Notes under the pieces: generated by a model | The model's input: only the letters and a program-made list of their open reading frames with translations | What the model was told of the DNA's origin: nothing | Database searches by the model: none | Part shown: in pieces, positions 8,493 through 13,827 of the stretch | Layout of the letters: each line of letters opens with the position of its first letter | Position numbering within the stretch: the first letter of the stretch is position 1 | Assembly: GCA_022447885.1 (NCBI GenBank) | Contig: JAKUTA010000009.1 | Location: 1 to 13,827 of the forward strand | DNA length: 13,827 nucleotides | Source of the DNA: Candidatus Poseidoniales archaeon | Lineage (GTDB): Archaea; Thermoplasmatota; Poseidoniia; Poseidoniales; Thalassarchaeaceae | Direction: 5' to 3' | Position numbers and translations under genes: made by a program

Positions 8493-8969
8493 GTGACAGA
8501 CGAGGAGCGACGCTTGGATGCGCTGAAGCGGGCGCACGACCCAGCAAGCGGCGATGCGGCCCGCCGTAGTTCGGTGCGCCTCGAGGATTACATCGAGGTC
8601 ATCTTCGAACTCATCAAGGAGCATGGACGGGCGCGCCCAGGCGACATCGCCGAGCACCTGCACGTGAGCAAACCCACCGTGACGAAGATGCTGCAGCGAC
8701 TGGCTGGGGCGAGTCTGGTGGTCTATGAGCGCTACGGCCGCGAGGTCGAACTCAGCGAAGGCGGGAGATCTCTGGCGGAGATGCTGTATCACCGACACGG
8801 AGTGATCGCCGATTTCCTGCGCCAACTGGGTCTCGAAGAGAGCAAGGTGCAGATCGACACCGAGGGAATCGAGCACCACCTGCATCCTGACACGGTCGAG
8901 AAACTGGCGGAATTGTCGGCGTTCATACGCGACAATCCCGAATGGTGGCAGCAGTTCGAGGGTGCCTGA
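8493..8969 (+). CDS. mntR: MntR-like (DtxR family) metal-dependent transcriptional regulator
   Basis: The protein has 158 residues from GTG 8493 (VTDEERRLDA). GTG 8481, TTG 8514 and GTG 8574 are alternatives, no ATG is available, and the start is uncertain. A winged helix-turn-helix (about residues 46-85; ARPGDIAEHLHVSKPTVTKM) is followed by the dimerisation and metal-binding region (about 95-158). Aligned with Bacillus subtilis MntR, the metal ligands are all present: Asp32 and Glu35 (LEDYIE), His102 (HRHGVIADFL), and Glu124, Glu127 and His128 (DTEGIEHHL). The aspartate at the first position is typical of manganese-sensing MntR rather than iron-sensing DtxR/IdeR, which have methionine there. 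It lacks the C-terminal SH3-like domain of DtxR, again like MntR. Its probable operator (8975-8996) begins 5 bases after its stop and ahead of the copper-protein/ZIP genes. Confidence 0.88.
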   Translation: MTDEERRLDALKRAHDPASGDAARRSSVRLEDYIEVIFELIKEHGRARPGDIAEHLHVSKPTVTKMLQRLAGASLVVYERYGREVELSEGGRSLAEMLYHRHGVIADFLRQLGLEESKVQIDTEGIEHHLHPDTVEKLAELSAFIRDNPEWWQQFEGA

Positions 8970-8978
8970 GGTATAATG
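8970..8978 (+). promoter_or_regulatory. TATA box of the cupredoxin-ZIP operon
   Basis: GGTATAATG lies right after the regulator's stop codon and is the best TATA-like sequence in the window. An archaeal start site about 25 bases downstream would fall near 8998-9000, just past the palindrome. The element overlaps the left edge of the palindrome, so a bound repressor would block TBP/TFB. A bacterial -10 reading is unlikely, as no -35 hexamer sits at the right distance. Confidence 0.6.
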
Positions 8979-8996
8979 TTAGCCTAGGCTAACATT
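8975..8996. promoter_or_regulatory. Perfect 22-bp palindrome, probable MntR/DtxR-family operator
   Basis: The left arm is AATGTTAGCCT and the right arm AGGCTAACATT; all 11 pairs match with no spacer. The GTTAGCC...GGCTAAC core resembles the half-sites bound by DtxR, IdeR and SirR regulators (TTAGGTTAGSCTAACCTAA type). It sits between the MntR-like gene and the operon and overlaps the TATA box. No second copy was noticed elsewhere in the window. The natural reading is metal-dependent repression of the downstream genes. Confidence 0.75.
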
Positions 8997-8999
8997 GAT

Positions 9000-9027
9000 A
9001 TGGCCACCTATGGTGGCCGTAGCCACC
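9000..9027 (+). promoter_or_regulatory. Leader with two mutually exclusive short hairpins
   Basis: GGCCACC (9002-9008) and GGTGGCC (9012-9018) form a perfect 7-bp stem around TAT, extendable by a T-G and an A-T pair. GGTGGC (9012-9017) could instead pair with GCCACC (9022-9027) around CGTA. The shared arm makes the two stems alternatives. They lie between the predicted transcription start and the first copper-protein start. A regulatory role is inferred; in GC-rich DNA short stems also arise by chance. Confidence 0.3.
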
Positions 9028-9074
9028 GGCAGTGCCCAGAATGGAGAAACTCGAACTCCCCGGACCACGTGTGA
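9000..9074 (+). other. Possible 24-codon leader ORF
   Basis: An ATG at 9000 lies 28 bases after the first T of the TATAAT, the expected place for a leaderless start. It opens a 24-residue frame (MATYGGRSHRQCPEWRN...) ending in TGA at 9072-9074, 31-34 bases inside the out-of-frame copper-protein gene. Translation of it would affect initiation at 9032 or 9041. It could equally be chance; no conservation can be seen from one sequence. Confidence 0.15.
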
Positions 9075-10054
9075 TCATCGCCCTGTTGCTGGTGCTGCTG
9101 ATCATCGTGACCGCCTCACCTTCAACCGGTCTGCTCGGTGAGGAACTCGACCCGCTGGCGAACGTGCCGATCGAGGGCCACCTCGGAGAGCACACCGGGC
9201 CGCAACTCGTCTGCGCCACGGACGATTCAACAACAGTCGAAGTCAACCTCACAGCGCAGGCGACAGAATGGCAATTCACCGCTGGCACCACGATCGATGC
9301 GTGGACATTCGGGAATGCTCTTCCCGGTCCGGTTCTGTGCGCTGACATCGGCGACCGCATCGAGGTCAACCTGAACAATGAGCTCAGCGTGCCGGTCTCT
9401 TTCCACGTTCACCTGCCAGCAGCCAATGGGAGTTCAAATCCGGAATCCGTGGCACCCGGAGCAGCAGCGACCTACGCCTTCACAGCGACGACCGCGGGTG
9501 CCTATCTGTACCATGATCTGGCCAACGGCAACGAAGGCATCGGAAGAGGATTGTATGGCGTGCTCATCGTGCGTGACTCGATTCCCGAAGTGGATCATGA
9601 GATCGTTGTGCTGATGGGCGAATTCCAACCCGCATACCATCCGGACACCTATGCGGCCGTCATCAATGGCAAGGCCTTCCCGTGGATGCCGCGCTGGAAC
9701 TTCGACACCGATGAGCAGGTCCGGGTGTATCTGGTGAACGCTGGGCCGAGTGAGGAGCACACCTTCCACATCCATGGACATCGCTGGCTCGATGCCGATG
9801 AAGGACGCCCGATCGACAACAAGTTCCTCTCCCCGCATTCCGCCGTTCACCACCCTGAATTGCCGGCTCCCGAGGGATTCATCCCGCTGGCCAACGCGCT
9901 CGCGGCAGATGTCGCCGTGTTCGAATTCAACGCCTCCGCAGAGGGTGAATGGATGTACCACTGCCATGTCTATGACCACATCAATGCCGGCATGATGGGA
10001 CACCTGACGGTCGGAGATGTCGAGAGTTACTACCACGGAGAGGATGCGCATTGA
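9041..10054 (+). CDS. Membrane-anchored two-domain multicopper oxidase-like protein (small-laccase type)
   Basis: The protein has 337 residues from ATG 9041; GTG 9032 adds three. An N-terminal hydrophobic anchor (VIIALLLVLLIIVTA) places the rest outside the membrane. Domain 1 (about 60-180) has FHVHL (His122, His124) and YHDL (His158). Domain 2 (about 190-330) has HTFHIHGHRW (His240, 243, 245) and WMYHCHVYDHINAGMMG (His307, Cys308, His309, His313, Met318). Compared from memory with Streptomyces small laccase, the type-1 site is complete in domain 2 (His240, Cys308, His313, Met318) and domain 2 supplies all four trinuclear histidines. Domain 1 supplies only three: the usual YHDH is YHDL, with Leu160 replacing a type-3 copper ligand. 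Such proteins normally trimerise, with the trinuclear site between subunits. It may oxidise a metal ion or act as a modified copper enzyme; the substrate is unknown. Confidence 0.85.
   Translation: MEKLELPGPRVIIALLLVLLIIVTASPSTGLLGEELDPLANVPIEGHLGEHTGPQLVCATDDSTTVEVNLTAQATEWQFTAGTTIDAWTFGNALPGPVLCADIGDRIEVNLNNELSVPVSFHVHLPAANGSSNPESVAPGAAATYAFTATTAGAYLYHDLANGNEGIGRGLYGVLIVRDSIPEVDHEIVVLMGEFQPAYHPDTYAAVINGKAFPWMPRWNFDTDEQVRVYLVNAGPSEEHTFHIHGHRWLDADEGRPIDNKFLSPHSAVHHPELPAPEGFIPLANALAADVAVFEFNASAEGEWMYHCHVYDHINAGMMGHLTVGDVESYYHGEDAH
10037..10043 (+). promoter_or_regulatory. Ribosome binding site supporting a TTG start
   Basis: GGAGAGG lies 7 bases ahead of TTG 10051, inside the end of the previous gene. 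This strong Shine-Dalgarno match favours the TTG over the ATGs at 10072 and 10075. It contrasts with the leaderless look of the first genes of the transcription units here. Confidence 0.55.
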
Positions 10055-11073
10055 CAGCTGATTCACCCAAGATGATGGCGCTCTCTCCCTCGACGATCGC
10101 GTTCGTGTTGCTGGTCCTCTTCGAGTTGCTCACTCCCACTTTCCTGCTCGACTTCGGCCCTGAGGTGAGCACCGAACCCGAGGTGCTGGGGCACACCGGC
10201 GCGCATGCTGAGCCCGACCTGCTGTGCGACCTGGCGCCGGGCAATGCCGTGCGCAAGTACGAGTTGACCGCCCAACCTACGAAGTGGGAGATCGGTGAAG
10301 GGCACGAGATTTCCATCTGGACGTTCAACGGCTCCGTTCCCGGTCCCACCATCTGCGCGCGCGTCGGGGACACCATCGAGGTCACGCTAACCAACCGGTT
10401 GTCGACCATCGTCTCCTTCCATGCACACGGCCTCGCCTTCGATGCGGACAGCGACGGCACCTTCCTCTCCCGGTCCTACGTGCCTCCGGGGGGTTCGCGT
10501 ACCTACTACTTCGAGGCGAAGCCGGATTCGGTCGGCACCTGGGCCTACCACGACAGCGTGGGGAAACTGGACGAGGAGCCGTTCGTGCCGGGGCTGACGA
10601 TACCTGAGAGCGGTGAGGGCATCGAGCGTGGGTTGTACGGCGCGATCATCGTGATCGACGGCACTGAGATGCCGGTCGACCATGAGGTGCTGCTGTTCCT
10701 CGGAGATGTGGGGCCCGAGGTCACCCGTCAGGGCAGTCTGCAGGTCATCAACGGCCGGGCGGCACCGCTGACACCGCAGATATTCCTTGAAGAGGGGGAG
10801 AGAGTGCGCTTCCGCATCATCAACGCGGGACCGAATGACGCGCACGACTTCTCGGTCACCGGTCACGTGCTGGAGAATGTGCACAACGAGCAGGTCACCA
10901 ATGGTACGGCGTCGTTCGAGGAGTTGAACAGCGTGCCGCTGGGCTCGCTCACATTCGGTGACTGGGAGATGACCGCCGGTGCTGTCGGCACCTATCCCTA
11001 CCTGTGCAACGTTCCCGGACACCACGATGCGGGAATGCACGGACTGCTGACGGTCGTTGCGAGGGGGGCTTGA
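10051..11073 (+). CDS. Two-domain cupredoxin paralogue keeping only a type-1 copper site
   Basis: The protein has 340 residues from TTG 10051, which overlaps the previous stop in a TTGA junction and has a good ribosome binding site. It is a tandem paralogue of the preceding protein: N-terminal anchor (FVLLVLFELLTPTFLL), matching WTFNGSVPGP and ELTAQPTKW blocks, then two cupredoxin domains. Domain 1 has FHAHG (His124, His126) and YHDS (His167, with Ser169 where small laccase has histidine). In domain 2 the HTFHxHGH motif has become HDFSVTGH and the HCH motif has become LCN, so all four trinuclear ligands are gone. The type-1 ligands remain: His265, Cys319, His324 and Met329, in a plastocyanin-like LCNVPGHHDAGM. 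I infer an extracytoplasmic electron-transfer or copper-binding role, perhaps as partner of the upstream protein. It could also bind copper through the three domain-1 histidines. Confidence 0.85.
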   Translation: MTADSPKMMALSPSTIAFVLLVLFELLTPTFLLDFGPEVSTEPEVLGHTGAHAEPDLLCDLAPGNAVRKYELTAQPTKWEIGEGHEISIWTFNGSVPGPTICARVGDTIEVTLTNRLSTIVSFHAHGLAFDADSDGTFLSRSYVPPGGSRTYYFEAKPDSVGTWAYHDSVGKLDEEPFVPGLTIPESGEGIERGLYGAIIVIDGTEMPVDHEVLLFLGDVGPEVTRQGSLQVINGRAAPLTPQIFLEEGERVRFRIINAGPNDAHDFSVTGHVLENVHNEQVTNGTASFEELNSVPLGSLTFGDWEMTAGAVGTYPYLCNVPGHHDAGMHGLLTVVARGA

Positions 11074-11078
11074 ACCGG

Positions 11079-11921
11079 ATGCTCGAGACACTGTGGCTGG
11101 CCATCCTGCTGGGGCTCTACATCGGGGTGGTTCCGGTCTACCTCGGCATGCTGCCGCTGAACAAACTCAAGCAGATCCCGGAGCGGTGGCTGAACTTCCT
11201 CGTGTCGTTCACTGTCGGCATCCTGTTCTTCCTGCTCATCGACCTCGGCTCCGAGGCGATGGAGGGGGCGGACGCGTTCATCGCCGCCATGCAGGTTGCT
11301 GATACAACGACGGGGTCGGTGCCGGCGCTCGATGAGACGATCTTCAATCTGGTAGGCGAGGGTCTAGCTCCGTACGCGGGATATGTCATCCTCGTCGCCG
11401 GCCTGGCGATCGGGGTGCTGGGGCTGGTGTGGACCGACGCCAGGATCCGCAAGGTGTCGGACACCACGAGCGCTCAGTCGATGGCGTGGCTGATCGCGCT
11501 GGCGATCGGGCTGCACAACATGGGCGAGGGTCTGGCGGTGGGAATCGCGGTGAGCGCCGGTGCCACAGCACTGGCAGCCTCACTGGTCTTCGGGTTCGCA
11601 TTGCACAATCTGTCCGAGGGAATCGCGGTGATCGGTCCGCTTGCCAGGGAGGGTCGAGATCTCGACCTCAAGCGGCTCGCGGGACTGGGCGCGCTCGCCG
11701 GTGGACCCACCATCATCGGGGCGTTCATCGGACTCTCCTGGTTCGCCAACTCCCTCGCCATCCTGTTCTTCGCCATCGCCGCCGGCGCCGTGCTCTACGT
11801 CGTCGTCGAGATCATCGGCAGTCTGCGCAAGGAGGGCACCTGGGACCCGTGGATGGTGCACGGTGGTGTGGTCGCCGGGCTGCTGGTGATGTACGTGACC
11901 AGTCTGTTCGTGGCGCTGTGA
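11079..11921 (+). CDS. ZIP-family divalent metal transporter
   Basis: The protein has 280 residues from ATG 11079, 5 bases after the previous stop. A G-rich run (11063-11068) may serve as ribosome binding site; TTG 11070 is in frame and overlaps the stop. Eight hydrophobic segments are visible, as in ZIP permeases. Segment 4 has LHNMGEGLAVG and segment 5 has LHNLSEGIAV, the paired HNxxEG motifs that form the metal site in the membrane. The loop between segments 2 and 3 is acidic rather than a histidine-rich cytosolic loop. ZIP proteins move Zn, Fe or Mn into the cytoplasm. Under an MntR-type operator, manganese (or iron) uptake is the simplest inference. Third gene of the operon, convergent with the MobA-like gene 6 bases away. 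Confidence 0.9.
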   Translation: MLETLWLAILLGLYIGVVPVYLGMLPLNKLKQIPERWLNFLVSFTVGILFFLLIDLGSEAMEGADAFIAAMQVADTTTGSVPALDETIFNLVGEGLAPYAGYVILVAGLAIGVLGLVWTDARIRKVSDTTSAQSMAWLIALAIGLHNMGEGLAVGIAVSAGATALAASLVFGFALHNLSEGIAVIGPLAREGRDLDLKRLAGLGALAGGPTIIGAFIGLSWFANSLAILFFAIAAGAVLYVVVEIIGSLRKEGTWDPWMVHGGVVAGLLVMYVTSLFVAL

Positions 11922-11927
11922 GCCAAC

Positions 11928-12521
11928 TCAAGCGCGACTCGCGATGAACTCTGACAAGGGTCCGAGGTCATCGGGGGAGTCCAGGTTCAGGTGCAGGTGC
12001 GCATCGGACACGATCAGTTTCAGCGGCGAGACGAGATCGCGCAGCGGTATGTCTCGTCCAGCCTGAAGGATGTTCTCGAGATCCTCTGGCATGAGCAGCC
12101 GCGGGTGGCCGCCGCGACCGTCCTTGGACGGGCAGCAGCATTCTTCCGCCTCGAGCAGGATTCCCAGCGTGGAATCCGAGAACCCCGGCCGGTCTACCGG
12201 GACCACCAGCACCCGCAGTTCCTTCGGTGTTCGCTTGCTGTCCAGCAGCGCCTTGATGCCGCACTGAAGAGTGCCGGTGCGCCCCGCCTCTGGGTTCGGA
12301 TTGATGACTATCGCCCGCCCTGGCAGCGCCAGCATCACATCGACGACCAGTTCCTGCCGGGTGACGACCACCACCTCGACATCCGCCGCCTCCAGTCGCT
12401 CGACCATCCAGCGGACCAGTGGGACTTCTCCTCCCTCAGTGGGAACGGGAACGAGCGGCTTCGGCTGGCCCAGCCGTTCGCTTGCGCCCGCCGCCAGAAC
12501 CACCGCTCGGTGGGCGCTCAT
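11928..12521 (-). CDS. MobA-like NTP transferase, probable molybdopterin cytidylyl- or guanylyltransferase
   Basis: The protein has 197 residues from ATG 12521; the frame reaches TTG 12557, but the nucleotide-binding motif normally lies within ten or so residues of the N-terminus. The signature LAAGASERLGQPKPL (from about residue 9) with its lysine is the NTP-binding loop. NPEAGRTGTLQCGIKALL, PVDRPGF, GRGGHPRLL and NLDSPDDL follow in the order and spacing of the MobA/MocA family. With XdhC nearby, a MocA-like enzyme making molybdopterin cytosine dinucleotide for a xanthine dehydrogenase- or CO dehydrogenase-type hydroxylase is most likely. MobA or a sugar-nucleotide transferase is possible. 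The run CCC within EECCCPSKDG is unusual. It lies 60 bases downstream of the acyl-CoA dehydrogenase on the same strand and may be cotranscribed with it. Confidence 0.8.
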   Translation of the reverse strand: MSAHRAVVLAAGASERLGQPKPLVPVPTEGGEVPLVRWMVERLEAADVEVVVVTRQELVVDVMLALPGRAIVINPNPEAGRTGTLQCGIKALLDSKRTPKELRVLVVPVDRPGFSDSTLGILLEAEECCCPSKDGRGGHPRLLMPEDLENILQAGRDIPLRDLVSPLKLIVSDAHLHLNLDSPDDLGPLSEFIASRA

Positions 12522-12581
12522 GGCGCGAGAATCCAGGGGAGAGGGTTCTTGAGACAATCGCAGGGTATCTGCAAAGTGAAA

Positions 12582-13730
12582 TCAGAGGTCGCGGGTGATC
12601 TCGCGCCCGATGATCATTCGCTGGATCTCGGACGAGCCCTCGTAGATCTGCATCACCTTGGCCGCCCGCATCAGCCGCGCCACCGGGTACTCCTCGGTGT
12701 AGCCGTAGCCGCCGAGCACCTGCACCGCATCGATGGCCACCTGCATCGCAGAGTCGGCGGCGAACCGCTTCGCGTGCGCGGCCGCCTCGGTGTTCTTCTG
12801 GTCTGAATCAGCCAGCCAGGCGGACTTCCAGGTGAGCAGTCTCGCCGCCTCGATGTTCGTCTTCATGTCGGCGAGCATGAACTGGATCGTCTGGTGCTCG
12901 TGCAGCTTCTTGCCGAACGTCTCGCGCTCGTCTGAGTAGACGAGCGCATGTTCGAAGGCGGCACGGGCGAGCCCGACAGCGTGAGCGGCGATGTTCGGGC
13001 GCGACAGGTCGAAGGCTGTCATGGCGTTGAACCAGCCCTTTCCTTCCTCACCCCCGAGGAGGTTGGAGGCGGGAACCCTGACATTCTCGAAGATGACGGA
13101 GCGGGTGTCCGAGGCACGCTGGCCCATGGTGTCCTCCTTCTTCCCCAGACTCACCCCTTCCCAGGCGGATTCGACGATGAACGCTGACATGCCCTTGTAG
13201 CCGGCCTCCTTGTCGGTGTATGCGAGCACGAAGAACCAGTCAGCGTGGCCCGCCCCGGTGATGAACATCTTCTCGCCGTTGAGGATGTAGTCGTCGCCAT
13301 CCTTCACCGCCGTGCTCCGAATCCCCTGCACGTCGCTGCCTGCCGCCGGTTCGGTCACACAGTAGGAGATGGTCGCCGGTCTCTCGACGAGCATCGTGAG
13401 ATACTTCTGCTTCTGCTCCTCCGTTCCCCCGGTGATCAAGGGTGCGATCGTCAGTCCGTTGGCATACGCCGCGGTGGCGAATCCCGGGTCCCCCCACGCC
13501 AGTTCCTCCTGCACCAGCACCTCGGTCATGGTGTCGAACCCCATGCCTCCGTATTCCTCAGGGATGTGCATGTTCATCAGGCCGAGTTCGTGCAAGGTGG
13601 CTATGGCCTCCTTGGGGAACTCTCTGGCCTCGTCCCAGTGCTCGGCGTGCGGCCGCAGTTCGTCGCGGGCGAAATCGTGAGCGAGGTCGCGCAGCATCTC
13701 CTGCTCTTCGGAGAGCGAGAAGTCGACCAT
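12582..13730 (-). CDS. Acyl-CoA dehydrogenase (FAD-dependent)
   Basis: The protein has 382 residues from ATG 13730 (MVDFSLSEEQEML), a typical start and length for short/medium-chain acyl-CoA dehydrogenases; TTG 13748 would add six residues. The enzyme oxidises acyl-CoA to trans-2-enoyl-CoA and passes electrons to electron-transfer flavoprotein. The order is the N-terminal helical domain, the beta domain with signature CVTEPAAGSDVQG, and the C-terminal helical domain with QVLGGYGYTEEYPVARLMRA and IYEGSSEIQR. Glu364 in IYEGS is at the catalytic base position of medium- and short-chain enzymes; the usual threonine after the glycine is serine. Substrate chain length or branching cannot be told from sequence. 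It suggests fatty or branched-chain acid degradation. The TATA-like element at 13754-13762 lies about 25-30 bases upstream. Confidence 0.95.
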   Translation of the reverse strand: MVDFSLSEEQEMLRDLAHDFARDELRPHAEHWDEAREFPKEAIATLHELGLMNMHIPEEYGGMGFDTMTEVLVQEELAWGDPGFATAAYANGLTIAPLITGGTEEQKQKYLTMLVERPATISYCVTEPAAGSDVQGIRSTAVKDGDDYILNGEKMFITGAGHADWFFVLAYTDKEAGYKGMSAFIVESAWEGVSLGKKEDTMGQRASDTRSVIFENVRVPASNLLGGEEGKGWFNAMTAFDLSRPNIAAHAVGLARAAFEHALVYSDERETFGKKLHEHQTIQFMLADMKTNIEAARLLTWKSAWLADSDQKNTEAAAHAKRFAADSAMQVAIDAVQVLGGYGYTEEYPVARLMRAAKVMQIYEGSSEIQRMIIGREITRDL

Positions 13731-13753
13731 GGACGCCCCAGCCGGCAACCGCC

Positions 13754-13762
13754 GATAAGCAA
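13754..13762 (-). promoter_or_regulatory. TATA-like element of the acyl-CoA dehydrogenase gene
   Basis: Read on the minus strand, TTGCTTATC lies 24-32 bases ahead of the ATG at 13730, in an otherwise GC-rich region, as expected for a leaderless archaeal transcript. Supported by position and composition only. Confidence 0.4.
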
Positions 13763-13814
13763 TACGCCGGGAGAGATGTACGCTCGCTATCCAGTGATTC
13801 GGAGCAGGAGGAAG

Positions 13815-13827
13815 ATGAAGGCGGCGT
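13815..13827 (+). CDS. Possible start of a divergent gene (cut by the right edge)
   Basis: ATG 13815 opens the frame MKAA and runs off the window. A purine-rich AGGAGGAAG touches the ATG, and CTATCC at 13787-13792 could be a TATA element at the leaderless distance. GTG 13794 is an in-frame alternative. Four residues are too few to name a product. Confidence 0.3.

Noticed and set aside
9041..10054. Copper nitrite reductase (NirK) assignment for the first cupredoxin
   Set aside because: In NirK the type-1 copper is in domain 1. Here the type-1 ligands are in domain 2 with HTFHIHGHRW and HCH motifs, as in type B two-domain laccases.
11429..11947. 172-codon plus-strand ORF overlapping the ZIP gene
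   Set aside because: Arg/Gly-rich alternative frame; the ZIP frame holds both HNxxEG motifs and eight membrane segments.
1..13827. CRISPR array, tRNA/rRNA gene, insertion sequence or attachment site
   Set aside because: No regularly spaced repeats, no cloverleaf or rRNA-like sequence, no transposase frame, and no terminal inverted repeats were seen on either strand.

Overview
The window is GC-rich and densely coded, and looks archaeal, most likely a marine planktonic euryarchaeon of the Marine Group II (Poseidoniales) type. The case rests on AT-rich TATA-like elements about 25-30 bases ahead of start codons with no room for a Shine-Dalgarno leader, secreted lipoproteins rich in N-glycosylation sequons, a very large polytopic membrane protein, and an M28 peptidase next to an Asp-box propeller. 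The lineage call is an inference from gene content; no rRNA, tRNA or other marker gene is present.

Layout. Bases 2-4376 (+) hold the tail of a membrane-anchored protein cut by the window edge, then a 1300-residue protein with about 35-38 predicted membrane segments. Bases 4429-7428 hold two divergent secreted lipoproteins, a four-Asp-box beta-propeller (-) and an M28 zinc aminopeptidase (+). They share a 54-base intergenic region with one AT-rich element placed to serve both. Bases 7413-8291 (-) encode XdhC, a molybdenum-cofactor chaperone, with a decayed, internally deleted copy of its own 5' end just upstream (8361-8415).

Bases 8493-11921 (+) form the most interesting block. It has an MntR-type DtxR-family metalloregulator, a perfect 22-base palindrome overlapping a TATA box, two tandem membrane-anchored two-domain cupredoxins related to small laccases, and a ZIP metal permease. 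The last three genes overlap or nearly abut. This reads as a metal-regulated operon that pairs extracytoplasmic copper proteins with a divalent-metal transporter, loosely analogous to a ferroxidase/permease pair. Both copper proteins lack the same histidine in domain 1. The second has also lost every trinuclear-site histidine in domain 2 while keeping a full type-1 copper site.

Bases 11928-12521 (-) encode a MobA-like nucleotidyltransferase, probably a molybdopterin cytidylyltransferase that works with XdhC. Bases 12582-13730 (-) encode an acyl-CoA dehydrogenase. A divergent gene may begin at 13815. The molybdo-hydroxylase that XdhC and the MobA-like enzyme would serve is not in the window. 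There is no CRISPR array, insertion sequence, RNA gene or clear terminator, and no stretch over 300 bases without a gene. The longest non-coding stretch is 8292-8492, which contains the xdhC remnant.
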